DNA of 64,000 nt from an uncultured Bacteroidia bacterium (GTDB lineage Bacteria > Bacteroidota > Bacteroidia > Bacteroidales > UBA932). The stretch is from positions 1 to 64,000 of the forward strand of contig CACZZZ010000006.1 in NCBI GenBank assembly GCA_902785825.1. Direction: 5' to 3'. Below are positions 1 through 9,159 of this stretch, one piece after another. The notes under the pieces were generated by a model. That model ran no database searches, was not told the origin of the DNA, and saw nothing but the letters and a program-made list of their open reading frames with translations. Numbering within the stretch: the stretch's first letter is position 1; each line of letters opens with the position of its first letter. A program made the translations under genes and the position numbers.

Positions 1-6
1 ACTGTA

Positions 7-34
7 GCCGCCGCATATCGTATATTGCGGCGGC
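7..34. other. Strong hairpin (possible terminator)
   Basis: GCCGCCGCA (7-15) pairs perfectly with TGCGGCGGC (26-34) around an AT-rich loop. No run of T follows on either side, so it may be the end hairpin of a gene to the left, but termination is not proven. Confidence 0.5.
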
Positions 35-115
35 GGTGCCTTCTTCAAAAAAATATAAAAAAAGAGGATGTATTCCTTGGAAAAGTCTTAGAATACCGAC
101 AGGACCTGGTGCAGG

Positions 116-1231
116 ATGGGTCGTAGGAAGCCCTACCTTCTCGTGGGAGCCATTGTGGCCGTGCTGGTCATGATATTCCTTCCCAACGCCGGGAGCCTTA
201 GTTTCTCCTCGAGGCTGATCCTTGGGCTCAATGGAGCGATGTGGTTCGGGCTTTTCTCCCTGATATTCCTTGACACTTCGATCAATGTCGCGATGCAACC
301 GTTCAAGATGATGGTCGGTGACATGGTTACCGAGAAGCAGAAGGCCCAGGCCTACTCGATCCAGTCCCTTCTGTGCAACGCCGGAAGCCTCGTTGGCTAT
401 CTTTTCCCTATCTTCTTTACCTGGATTGGAATCGCGAACATCGCTCCGAAGGGCCAGATCCCTCCGTCCGTGATATGGAGTTTCTATTGCGGGGCAGCGA
501 TCCTGATCATCTGCGTCATGTACACCTTCCTGAAGGTCAAGGAGATGAATCCTCAGGAATATGCTGAGTTCCACGGAATTGACCCTGCCAAAGCATCTGA
601 CGATACGGCAAATAAGGAAGGACTGTTTAAGCTCCTTCTCCACGCTCCCAAGACCTTCTGGACTGTAGGTCTCGTGCAGTTCTTCTGCTGGGCCGCTTTC
701 ATGTACATGTGGACATATTCCAACGGCACCATTGCCGCCAACTGCTGGAATGCCACCGACACAGCCTCCGAGGGCTATCAGGCCGCTGGCAACTGGGTTG
801 GAGTAGTCTTCGCCATCCAGGCTGTAGGCTCCATCCTCTGGGCCATTGTGATTCCTAAATTCAAGTCGCTGAAGCTCGCGTACGTCGTGAGCCTGCTTCT
901 GGGAGCGGTCGGGTTTGTGTCCGTTGCCTTTGTCCACAACCAGTACGTCCTCTTCCTGTCGTACTTCCTGATCGGAGCGGCCTGGGCGGCCATGCTCGCG
1001 CTTCCGTTCACCCTTCTGACGAACTCCCTCCATGGCGAGCACATGGGAAGCTACCTGGGCCTGTTCAACTGCACCATCTGCCTGCCGCAGATCGTGGCGG
1101 CCGCCCTTGGCGGAGTGGTCCTGAAGCTCTGTGGTGGGGTTCAGGCGAACATGATGATCATCGCCGGAGTCCTTCTGGTTCTTGGCGCCATCAGTGTCAG
1201 GTTTGTCTCAGAAAAGAAGGTAAATAGCTGA
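116..1231 (+). CDS. MFS sugar transporter, N-terminus missing
   Basis: This is a major facilitator of the type that sits in Bacteroidota maltose loci (related to sucrose/maltose:proton symporters) and would carry maltodextrins over the inner membrane. The readable part starts at MGRRKPYLL. The in-frame codons just before it read DRTWCR, so the usual loop 2-3 motif (DRTW.R.GRR.PY) is present. However, an in-frame TAG lies at 89-91, and no frame upstream encodes the first two membrane helices. About 60-80 residues are therefore missing, and the remaining 371 residues hold about ten helices. The upstream 90 bp is AT-rich and looks intergenic. The gene sits 5 bp before susC. Either it is a pseudogene from a deletion, or the junction is an assembly artefact. 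The family call is good; function in this form is doubtful. Confidence 0.7.
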   Translation: MGRRKPYLLVGAIVAVLVMIFLPNAGSLSFSSRLILGLNGAMWFGLFSLIFLDTSINVAMQPFKMMVGDMVTEKQKAQAYSIQSLLCNAGSLVGYLFPIFFTWIGIANIAPKGQIPPSVIWSFYCGAAILIICVMYTFLKVKEMNPQEYAEFHGIDPAKASDDTANKEGLFKLLLHAPKTFWTVGLVQFFCWAAFMYMWTYSNGTIAANCWNATDTASEGYQAAGNWVGVVFAIQAVGSILWAIVIPKFKSLKLAYVVSLLLGAVGFVSVAFVHNQYVLFLSYFLIGAAWAAMLALPFTLLTNSLHGEHMGSYLGLFNCTICLPQIVAAALGGVVLKLCGGVQANMMIIAGVLLVLGAISVRFVSEKKVNS

Positions 1232-1236
1232 CTTAT

Positions 1237-4236
1237 ATGACTATACACAACAATACACACAAAGTAATGAAAAGGATTATGACTGCCGTGGCGGTGATGC
1301 TGCTATGCCTCACCGGCACAACCGTATTCGCCCAGGGCGGATACCAGGTCAAGGGAGTCGTGGTCGATGCCTTGGGACCGGTCATCGGAGCCACTGTCAT
1401 GGAGCAGGGCACGACGAACGGAACCTCCACAGGTCTCGACGGTGACTTCCTCCTGAATGTCAGTGGTCCGGACGCTACAGTTGTCATCAGCTGCATCGGC
1501 TACGCTACCCAGACATTCAAGGCTTCAGAGGTCCCTGCCAAGGTCACCCTCGCTGAGGATGGAGAATTCCTCGACGAGGTCGTGGTCATCGGTTACGGTA
1601 CCGTGAAAAAGAGTGACATGACCGGATCGGTCTCGACCGTGAAGGCTGATGAGATCAACAAGGGTGTCATCACGACCCCGGCCGACCTCCTTAGAGGTAA
1701 GAGCGCGGGTGTCGTCGTGACTCAGGGCAGCGGTATGCCTGGTGCGGGTGCCACTATCCGTATCCGTGGTGGCTCCTCCATCAACGCTTCCAACGACCCT
1801 CTGATCGTCATCGACGGCCTGCCCGTCTCCAATGACCGGATCGAGGGTATGTCCGACCCTCTGTCTTCCATCAACCCCGAGGACATTGAGAGCTTCTCTG
1901 TCCTGAAGGACGCGTCCGCGACCGCCATCTACGGATCCAGGGCCTCCAACGGAGTTATCGTGATTACCACGAAGAAGGGTTCAAAGACCGCTTCCAAACT
2001 GCCCAATGTGGCCGTGGATTTCACGACTTCCATCAACACGATCGCCAAGTACAACGATCTTCTTGACGCTGACGGGATCCGTTCCCTCATCAGGGATTTC
2101 TATGGTCCTAACTCGGCCGCCGAGGCCGCTCTCGGCTCAGCCAACACTGACTGGCAGAAAGAAATCTACCACAACGCCCAGACCTACGACGGCAACATCA
2201 GCCTGAACGGCAAGATCGGAACCTTCCTTCCTTACCGCGTCTCCGGTGGCTATACGAGCCAAAACGGTACCCTCAAGGGATCCAAGATGGATCGTGGGAC
2301 TCTGTCTCTCAACCTTTCTCCTACTTTCTTCGAGAACCACCTCACTGTCAACTTGAACGGAAAGGGAACATACGCCAAGAACGTCTATGCCAACCAGGAG
2401 GCTATCGGTGCGGCCAATCACTATGACCCCACCAAGCCGGTTTATGACAGCAACGGTCTTAACGGATACACCACCTGGTACGATGCGGCCGGTAACGTCA
2501 ACACTATGGCGACGATGAACCCTGTGGGCCTGCTGGACGCCTTGATTGACAAGGCAGACTCCAAGCGCTTCATCGGCAACGCCCAGTTCGACTACAAGAT
2601 CCATGGCTTCGAGGATTTGAGGCTCAACCTTAACCTTGGTATTGACTGGGCCTCCTCAGATGGAATAACTGAGAGGGCCAAGGGCTCTGAGAGGTCTATC
2701 CATGACACTTCTGAGGCCGGCGGTGGTCATCATGTGGATTATGACTACACCCGTCGCAACACCACCCTTGAGTTCTACGCCGACTACAACAAGACCTTCG
2801 CGAAGAAGCACAATGTGGATTTGATGGCCGGTTATTCCTGGCAGCATTTCTGGAGCAACAAACATAGCTACAAGTACAGGCTGGCTGACAATCTCGAGAT
2901 GGCCAATACCGAAGGCAAGGGTGAGCTCTACCTGATTTCCTTCTTCGGCCGCGCAAATTACGGTTTCGCCGACAGGTATCTGTTGACCGCCACTCTCCGA
3001 GCTGACGGAACCTCACGTTTCCAGAACCACAAATGGGGTATATTCCCGTCCGTGGCCTTCGCTTGGAATATCAAAAACGAGCCTTTCATGAAGGGCGTTG
3101 AGAAACTTTCGACCGCTAAGCTTCGTCTTAGCTGGGGTGAGACTGGCCAGCAGGAGGTTGGAGGCTACTACGACACCTTCGCCCAGTTCCTCTCCATCAA
3201 CACACCCGGCTCCTACTATTTCGTGAACGGCAGTAACTATTCCGCTCCTATCGTCGCCCTCGGTTACAGCGCCGATCTCAGGTGGGAGACCACCACGACT
3301 TACAACGCCGGTATCGATCTTGGTTTCTGGAATGACCGTCTGCGCCTGAGCGCCGATGTGTATCAGAGGGACACCCGCGACATCCTCAACTGGATACCTG
3401 TGCCTGGCCTCTCCAACCTGACGAACTATCTCAATACCAACATCGGAACTATGACCAACAAGGGATTCGAGATTGATCTGAACGGTATCCTCATCGAGAC
3501 CAAGGACATGAGCTGGACAGCCGGAGTGAACATGGCTTACAATAATAACAAGGTCACCAAACTGACGGCTTCCGACGAGAATGCCGCTGGTATAGAGAAA
3601 GGTGGAATAGCCGGAGGTACCGGTAACAACGTCCAGTTGATCCAGGTTGGTTACCCGATGCTCTCTTACTATCTCTACCAGCAGGTTTATGACTCCGAGG
3701 GCAACCCTATCAACGGAGTATATGTGGACCGCAACAACGACGGCCAGATCACCGCTGATGACAAGTATCTGACCCACAAGCCGGATGCTGACTACACCTT
3801 CGGTTTCAACACCAATTTCACTTGGAAGAACTGGACCGCGGCCCTCTCTGGCCACGCCTCCATCGGTAACTGGGTGTACAACAACGTCGCTTCTGACACG
3901 GAGATGCTGGCCGACCTCTGGACCAACCAGTTTGTCAGCAACAGGGTCTCCTCGGCTCCCAAGTCGATGTTTACCCAGGCCCAGTATCTGTCTGACTACT
4001 ATCTCCATGACGCTTCCTTCCTGAAGCTTGACAACTTCACACTCGGATACACCTTCCCGAAACTGTTCAAGATCAATGCTGACAGGAACGCGTCCCTCAA
4101 TATCTTTGGAACCGTGCAGAACATCTGCACCTTCACGAAGTACTCCGGCATCGACCCTGAGGTTTACGGCGGAATTGACGGAACCGTCTATCCCCGTCCG
4201 AGAACCTATGTCTGCGGTTTGAAACTCAACTTCTAA
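1237..4236 (+). CDS. susC: SusC-like TonB-dependent outer-membrane receptor
   Basis: Outer-membrane beta-barrel that imports starch oligosaccharides with SusD as its lid, powered by TonB. The 999-residue length is normal for the family. Order of parts: signal peptide ending near VFAQ, a carboxypeptidase-regulatory-like domain (about residues 35-110), the SusC box around DEVVVIGYGTVKKSDMTGSV, plug domain, then the barrel ending in an aromatic residue (KLNF). A second start at 1267 (MKRIMTAVAV) gives a more typical signal peptide and may be the real one. It lies between the truncated MFS gene and susD in a co-directional cluster with two GH13 enzymes, which makes starch or a related alpha-glucan the likely substrate. 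Specificity is inferred from these neighbours. Confidence 0.95.
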   Translation: MTIHNNTHKVMKRIMTAVAVMLLCLTGTTVFAQGGYQVKGVVVDALGPVIGATVMEQGTTNGTSTGLDGDFLLNVSGPDATVVISCIGYATQTFKASEVPAKVTLAEDGEFLDEVVVIGYGTVKKSDMTGSVSTVKADEINKGVITTPADLLRGKSAGVVVTQGSGMPGAGATIRIRGGSSINASNDPLIVIDGLPVSNDRIEGMSDPLSSINPEDIESFSVLKDASATAIYGSRASNGVIVITTKKGSKTASKLPNVAVDFTTSINTIAKYNDLLDADGIRSLIRDFYGPNSAAEAALGSANTDWQKEIYHNAQTYDGNISLNGKIGTFLPYRVSGGYTSQNGTLKGSKMDRGTLSLNLSPTFFENHLTVNLNGKGTYAKNVYANQEAIGAANHYDPTKPVYDSNGLNGYTTWYDAAGNVNTMATMNPVGLLDALIDKADSKRFIGNAQFDYKIHGFEDLRLNLNLGIDWASSDGITERAKGSERSIHDTSEAGGGHHVDYDYTRRNTTLEFYADYNKTFAKKHNVDLMAGYSWQHFWSNKHSYKYRLADNLEMANTEGKGELYLISFFGRANYGFADRYLLTATLRADGTSRFQNHKWGIFPSVAFAWNIKNEPFMKGVEKLSTAKLRLSWGETGQQEVGGYYDTFAQFLSINTPGSYYFVNGSNYSAPIVALGYSADLRWETTTTYNAGIDLGFWNDRLRLSADVYQRDTRDILNWIPVPGLSNLTNYLNTNIGTMTNKGFEIDLNGILIETKDMSWTAGVNMAYNNNKVTKLTASDENAAGIEKGGIAGGTGNNVQLIQVGYPMLSYYLYQQVYDSEGNPINGVYVDRNNDGQITADDKYLTHKPDADYTFGFNTNFTWKNWTAALSGHASIGNWVYNNVASDTEMLADLWTNQFVSNRVSSAPKSMFTQAQYLSDYYLHDASFLKLDNFTLGYTFPKLFKINADRNASLNIFGTVQNICTFTKYSGIDPEVYGGIDGTVYPRPRTYVCGLKLNF

Positions 4237-4249
4237 AATGGGCAGGAAT

Positions 4250-5977
4250 ATGAAAAAGATAACTTATATCCTTGGAATTATCGCGGCCGCAGCCGCAATG
4301 GTTTCCTGCGTCGGTGACCTCGATGTTACCCCGATCGATCCTAACGCCAACACGGCTGACAAAGTTTTGATCAGCCAGCAGGCCATGGATTCCTATATCG
4401 CCGGTGTCTATCTCGGCTTCGCCACTTCAGGCTACTACGGCCCTGGCGGAGATCCTTCGATTTCCGGCCTTGATGGCGGAGCGTCACAGTACATCCGCGG
4501 TCTTTACCACCACAGCGAACTCACTACAGATGAGAGCGTCTGCGGTTGGAACGACCAGACCATCAAGAACTTCCACTATATGAACTGGACAACTGACGAC
4601 ACCTTCATCTATGCGTTTTATTCCCGTATTTTCATGCAGGTAGCCGCAGCCAACGAGTTCATCCGTGAGGTGAAGAACCTTGAAGGCTATGATACCGCCC
4701 GTTACATTGACGAGGCTCGTGTCCTCAGGGCAATAGCATATTTCCACGCTATTGACAACTTCGGCAATGTCCCGTTCGCTGACGAGAACGCTGTTGTGGG
4801 TGTCAATCCCGAGCAGATTTCCCGCGCTGACCTCTTCAACTGGCTTGAGACTGAGCTTAAGGACATTATCGCCAACGGTAAACTTCCTGAAAGGGGAAGT
4901 GTCGAATATGGCCATGCCGGAATGGGCGCCGCCAAGTTCCTCCTCGCCAAGCTATATCTCGGCGCTGAGGTTTACACAGGTACAGCGCGCTGGAACGATT
5001 GCGCCGCTGTCCTGAGTGACCTGATGGATGACGGATATTCCCTTCACACCACCTCCGCCGGCACTTTCAGCCCCTATCAGGAGCTTTTCCTCGCCGACAA
5101 TGACAGGTGCACCGACGAGATCATCTTCGCTATTCAGCAGGACGGTCTTTATACCCAGAGCTATGGCGCGACCAATTACCTTGTGTTCGCTTCCACCGGT
5201 GGTACAATGAATGTCAATCACATCGGTATCTCTTCCGGTTGGGGCGGAATCCGCACCACCCCTGAGTTTGTGGATAAGTTCACGGCTGGCGACGCACGTT
5301 ATCTTCTTTATGACACCGCCAAGTCCACCGCTGATGTTGACGCTATGCCCGAGACTCCTGAGCAGAGAGGTGACTCCGAGGAGAAGATCGCCCAGCTTAA
5401 GAAAGATGGCAAGTACGAGGACGAGTGCAAGTCCCTGCGCGAGGCTAAGGATGCCGCCCGTAAAGACAATATCCAGGAGAAGAGCATTGATGACATCGGC
5501 AACTTCAAGTACGGCTACGGCTTCCAGAAGTTCCGCAATGTCACTAGTGCCGGTGAGATTCCAAACCGGGTTTATGATCCTGATAATGACACTTGGAACA
5601 ACCCTGGTTTCGTCAACACAGACTTCCCGATGATGCGCTACGCTGACGTCCTCCTGATGGCAGCCGAGTGCCAGGCTCGGGGAGCTTCCATCGACGGACT
5701 CTCAGCCTTCAACCAGGTCCGCGCCAGGGCAGGCATCCCTGCGGTATCATCTCTCAACCTCGACGAGATCCTTGACGAACGCGCCCGCGAGCTGTATCAG
5801 GAGTGCTGGCGTCGCAGTGACCTTATCCGTTTCGGCAAGTTCACTTCCGGCTACAACTGGCAGTGGAAGGGCGAGACCAAGGATGGCAAGGATGTCGATT
5901 CCTACAGGACTTTGTTCCCTATTCCGGATAGCGACCGTCTTGCCAACTCCAACCTTCAGCAGAACTCCGGTTATTAA
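4250..5977 (+). CDS. susD: SusD-like starch-binding outer-membrane lipoprotein
   Basis: Surface lipoprotein that captures alpha-glucan and closes over SusC. The signal peptide MKKITYILG... leads to a lipobox ending in VSC. The body has the SusD/RagB TPR-like helical fold; the family C-terminal signature is visible in RYADVLLMAAE, the FNQVRARAG stretch, and ILDERARELYQECWRRSDLIRFG. It follows susC by 13 bp. The ATG at 4238 is possible, but 4250 begins directly at the lipoprotein signal and has a GGGCAGGA stretch just upstream. Length (575 aa) is normal. Confidence 0.94.
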   Translation: MKKITYILGIIAAAAAMVSCVGDLDVTPIDPNANTADKVLISQQAMDSYIAGVYLGFATSGYYGPGGDPSISGLDGGASQYIRGLYHHSELTTDESVCGWNDQTIKNFHYMNWTTDDTFIYAFYSRIFMQVAAANEFIREVKNLEGYDTARYIDEARVLRAIAYFHAIDNFGNVPFADENAVVGVNPEQISRADLFNWLETELKDIIANGKLPERGSVEYGHAGMGAAKFLLAKLYLGAEVYTGTARWNDCAAVLSDLMDDGYSLHTTSAGTFSPYQELFLADNDRCTDEIIFAIQQDGLYTQSYGATNYLVFASTGGTMNVNHIGISSGWGGIRTTPEFVDKFTAGDARYLLYDTAKSTADVDAMPETPEQRGDSEEKIAQLKKDGKYEDECKSLREAKDAARKDNIQEKSIDDIGNFKYGYGFQKFRNVTSAGEIPNRVYDPDNDTWNNPGFVNTDFPMMRYADVLLMAAECQARGASIDGLSAFNQVRARAGIPAVSSLNLDEILDERARELYQECWRRSDLIRFGKFTSGYNWQWKGETKDGKDVDSYRTLFPIPDSDRLANSNLQQNSGY

Positions 5978-5983
5978 TAGGAC

Positions 5984-8900
5984 ATGACAATGAAAAAGTT
6001 ATTATCAATACTTTCGGTAGGCCTGCTCGCCCTTGTGACCTTTTCCTGCGTGAGGGAAGAGATGGTCACCTTCGATGAGACGAAGGCCACTGCTCCCGTC
6101 GTCGGGAGCTATGAGCTCGGTGAGAAAGCACTCACCGTGGCTTTCACTCCGGGAGCGTTCAACGCGGGTTTCAACCAGAAGATGCCCGTGAACCATTCCC
6201 TTATCCTTGCCTCTGTTGATGGCAAGGCGGTGAACAAGGCAGTGACCGCCACTGTCAAGGAAAGCGAGATCTCAGCTTCGATCGCCAATCTCGCCAAGAT
6301 GCTTGTGTCTCTCGGCTATGCCGAAGGCTCTGTGGTGTCGCTTGACATGTTCATCCGCGCTTCAATGCAGTCGCCCAGCCTTGACAACGGCCGCAACGGC
6401 CATGTCGACTCTCAAGGCCACATCACTATCAGCGGCTTCGAGGTTGTGATTCCTGTCGCCCAGGGCAATCCTTGGGTCGATTTCACCGAGAAGAGCCCTC
6501 TGGGAGTCATCGGATCCATCGCCAGCACCGGCAACGGTTGGAACGCTGACGAACCTATGTTCATGACTCAGGACGGGACAAAGCATGTCGCTAAGAACAT
6601 CGTTCTGACTGCGGCGGACGAGTTTAAGGTTCGTACCGCAGGCTCTTGGGATGATGTTGACCTTGGCGGTCCTGGGGATGAGAAATACGTCGCTGAGATA
6701 GGCTCTTCATTTGAGGCTGTGGCCAAGGGTAAGAATATCGCTGTCCCCGCTGACGGAGCTTACGATATCCTCTATGACTCTAATGACGGAACCATCACAA
6801 TCACAGAGGCTTACCAGACCTATCCGGGCTATGACCAGAAGAGTGATTGGGGTATTACCGGTTCTGTCGCCAGCCGCGGTCTCAATTGGGACAAGGATAT
6901 TTCCATGATCACAGACGGTGAGTGGCATGTCGCTGAGGGCGTTGAGCTTACGACTGAGGACGCCTTCAAGTTCCGTACTCCCGGTACATGGAATGAGGGA
7001 GATTTCGGTGGCCCTGGTGATGAGAAATACATCGCCGCTATCGACGAGGAGATCACTGGCGCCGAGAAGGGCAAGGACATCGCTGTCGCTGAGGCCGGTG
7101 TCTATGACATCCTCTTCAATCCGACCGCTGGCCTGTTCAAGATCACTCCGACCCTCGGCGGCTTCAGCCCGCTCGTTGGCGAAGGTGGTGGCTCTGACGA
7201 GCCCGTAGAGGAAAAAGCTGAGGTTTGGTCCATCATCGGAGTCTTTGGCGGAAGCCATTGGGACAAAGATGTCGATATGACCAACACTGAGGGAGATGTC
7301 TGGGTCATTAGGAATCAGGCATTCGCCGCAGGCGATGAGTTTAAGATTCGTGCCGACCATGATTGGGATAGTAAATTCGGCAATTATGGTGGTCCGGAAG
7401 AGAACTCCACCAGTACCGCTGAGGAAGGAAATCCTTACGGGGTATATGCTCCTGAGCTTGGAACCGCTTTCGAGGCTGGATCCAAGAACATCCAGATCAT
7501 TGAGGGTGGCAATTATGACATCACTTATGACTGTGCCGCTAAGACCATCAAGTTGGATGCTCACATTGCCGCTTATTCCCTCATCGGGACTATTAACGGT
7601 GATTCCTGGACAAAGGATGTCATCATGACTGAATCTGACGGTATCTGGACCAGCCCTGTCGTCAACATCACAGGTGGTTTCAAGATCCGTTACGATTTCT
7701 CCTGGGCCGATGAGAACACTTATGGAATTGAGTCAGGAGCGACTGTCGAGGTTGGCAAGCCCATCACTCTTGTCCAGCCTGGTTCTGATATCAACCTCCC
7801 TGAGGCAGGTGACTACAAGGTAACGTTCAATCCTGAGACCAAGGAGGCGACTGTGATCTCTGTCGCTTATCCGGAGCAGCTTTATATGATTGGCGCCGAG
7901 TTCGGCAGTTGGGATTGGAATTCTTCCGATGTTGTCGAGATGACGCCTGTGCTTCATCATCCCGATTGGGGCGCTGATGCTGAGGGACAGTTCTGGACAG
8001 TCCGCTATTTCACTGCTGGTCAGGGCTTCAAGTTCAATTCAAAGCGTGAATGGGGCGGAGACTTCTGGGGACTTACCACCAACGAGGGCTTCACCGAGAA
8101 AGACAATAACTGCGTTGTCGCCGAGAGTGGCCTGTACATGGTCCATGTCGATTTCAAACGTGAGATCGTCCATGTTGAGCCCGCCAGAATCTATGGTATA
8201 GGTGATTGCTTCGGTGCTTGGGACGAAGGCATGGAAGCCGCGCTCTACACTAATGATGGAAAGACCGCCAAACTCACAGTCCCTGCAGAAGGTAAGATGC
8301 GTATCTATGCGGCCTCTTCGATCTCCACTTCACCTTGGTGGACCCGTGAGTTCGATTTCGCCGATGGACAGATCATCTATCGCGGCGCTGGTGACGAGAG
8401 GCCTGGAGCCCCTGTCCTTAAGGGTCAAGAGATCACTCTTAACTTCAACGCTGGCACCGCCGGCACCGAAGGTGAGGGTGAGGCTTCCGAGCTTCCTGAG
8501 GCGATGTACATGATCGGTGAGGACTTCGGTTCCTGGAACTGGGATTCTGAGAGCGTTGTCGAGATGATCCCTGTCAACGGCAAGGCCGGACAGTTCTGGG
8601 CAATCAGGTACATCGAGGCCAAGCAGACTGATGATTCCGGAGACCATAACGGTTTCAAGTTCTGCGCCCAGAAGGCATGGAGCGGCGACTTCACGAACCT
8701 TGGCGAAGATACCGGTTACACTGTCTCCGGAGGCAATTGCTTCGTTGAGGAAAGTGGTGTCTATATGATCTATGTCAATACCGATGCGAAGAAGATCACC
8801 ATCGAAAAGGCCAAAGTTTATGGCATCGGTGGTTGCTTCGGCGGTTGGGACGAGGCGATGGAGGGCGCTCTGTTCGCCGAGAAGGACGGGAAACTTACCG

Positions 8901-9100
8901 TGACCGTCCCGACGGCTGGGGAGATCCGCATGTATGCCGCTTCATCTGCCGCCACCTCTGACTGGTGGACTCGCGAGTTCGTCTTCTTCGACGGCAATAT
9001 CGCCTATCGTGGCAACGGTGGAGATCAGGACAGAGTCACTGTTGAGGCAGGCAAGACCGTCACCCTTGACTTCAATGCCGGCACGGCCGTGGTTGAATAA
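5984..9100 (+). CDS. SusE/SusF-like multi-domain starch-binding lipoprotein
   Basis: Lipoprotein (MTMKKLLSILS..., lipobox ending FSC) with an N-terminal SusE domain (about residues 30-165) followed by a chain of carbohydrate-binding modules. Four modules of the SusE/F type lie at about 170-280, 285-390, 410-528 and 528-625. Each has the pattern (I)(I)GxxxxxxWDKDxxM...FKxRxxxxW....(G)GP. Then comes a two-domain unit (LYMIGAEFGSWDW ... YGIGDCFGAWDEGMEAALY) at about 630-830, repeated at about 835-1038 (MYMIGEDFGSWNW ... YGIGGCFGGWDEAMEGALF). At 1038 aa it is far longer than SusE or SusF of B. thetaiotaomicron (roughly 390-490 aa). It probably holds insoluble starch at the surface. It follows susD by 6 bp. 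ATG at 5990 is an equally good start. Confidence 0.88.
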   Translation: MTMKKLLSILSVGLLALVTFSCVREEMVTFDETKATAPVVGSYELGEKALTVAFTPGAFNAGFNQKMPVNHSLILASVDGKAVNKAVTATVKESEISASIANLAKMLVSLGYAEGSVVSLDMFIRASMQSPSLDNGRNGHVDSQGHITISGFEVVIPVAQGNPWVDFTEKSPLGVIGSIASTGNGWNADEPMFMTQDGTKHVAKNIVLTAADEFKVRTAGSWDDVDLGGPGDEKYVAEIGSSFEAVAKGKNIAVPADGAYDILYDSNDGTITITEAYQTYPGYDQKSDWGITGSVASRGLNWDKDISMITDGEWHVAEGVELTTEDAFKFRTPGTWNEGDFGGPGDEKYIAAIDEEITGAEKGKDIAVAEAGVYDILFNPTAGLFKITPTLGGFSPLVGEGGGSDEPVEEKAEVWSIIGVFGGSHWDKDVDMTNTEGDVWVIRNQAFAAGDEFKIRADHDWDSKFGNYGGPEENSTSTAEEGNPYGVYAPELGTAFEAGSKNIQIIEGGNYDITYDCAAKTIKLDAHIAAYSLIGTINGDSWTKDVIMTESDGIWTSPVVNITGGFKIRYDFSWADENTYGIESGATVEVGKPITLVQPGSDINLPEAGDYKVTFNPETKEATVISVAYPEQLYMIGAEFGSWDWNSSDVVEMTPVLHHPDWGADAEGQFWTVRYFTAGQGFKFNSKREWGGDFWGLTTNEGFTEKDNNCVVAESGLYMVHVDFKREIVHVEPARIYGIGDCFGAWDEGMEAALYTNDGKTAKLTVPAEGKMRIYAASSISTSPWWTREFDFADGQIIYRGAGDERPGAPVLKGQEITLNFNAGTAGTEGEGEASELPEAMYMIGEDFGSWNWDSESVVEMIPVNGKAGQFWAIRYIEAKQTDDSGDHNGFKFCAQKAWSGDFTNLGEDTGYTVSGGNCFVEESGVYMIYVNTDAKKITIEKAKVYGIGGCFGGWDEAMEGALFAEKDGKLTVTVPTAGEIRMYAASSAATSDWWTREFVFFDGNIAYRGNGGDQDRVTVEAGKTVTLDFNAGTAVVE

Positions 9101-9112
9101 CCCTTTTTACGG

Positions 9113-9138
9113 GCCGGAGCCCCTGACCGGGCTCCGGC
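9113..9138 (+). other. Intra-operon 10-bp GC-rich hairpin
   Basis: GCCGGAGCCC (9113-9122) and GGGCTCCGGC (9129-9138) form a perfect stem with a six-base loop in the short gap between the SusE/F-like gene and the amylase. There is no T tract, so it is more likely an mRNA-end stabiliser or partial attenuator than a full terminator. Confidence 0.55.
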
Positions 9139-9159
9139 TTGCCAATTATGCTGATAACC

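Noticed and set aside
3013-4008. 331-codon open frame on the - strand inside susC
   Set aside because: Antisense of a certain susC gene. No signal, domain or promoter.
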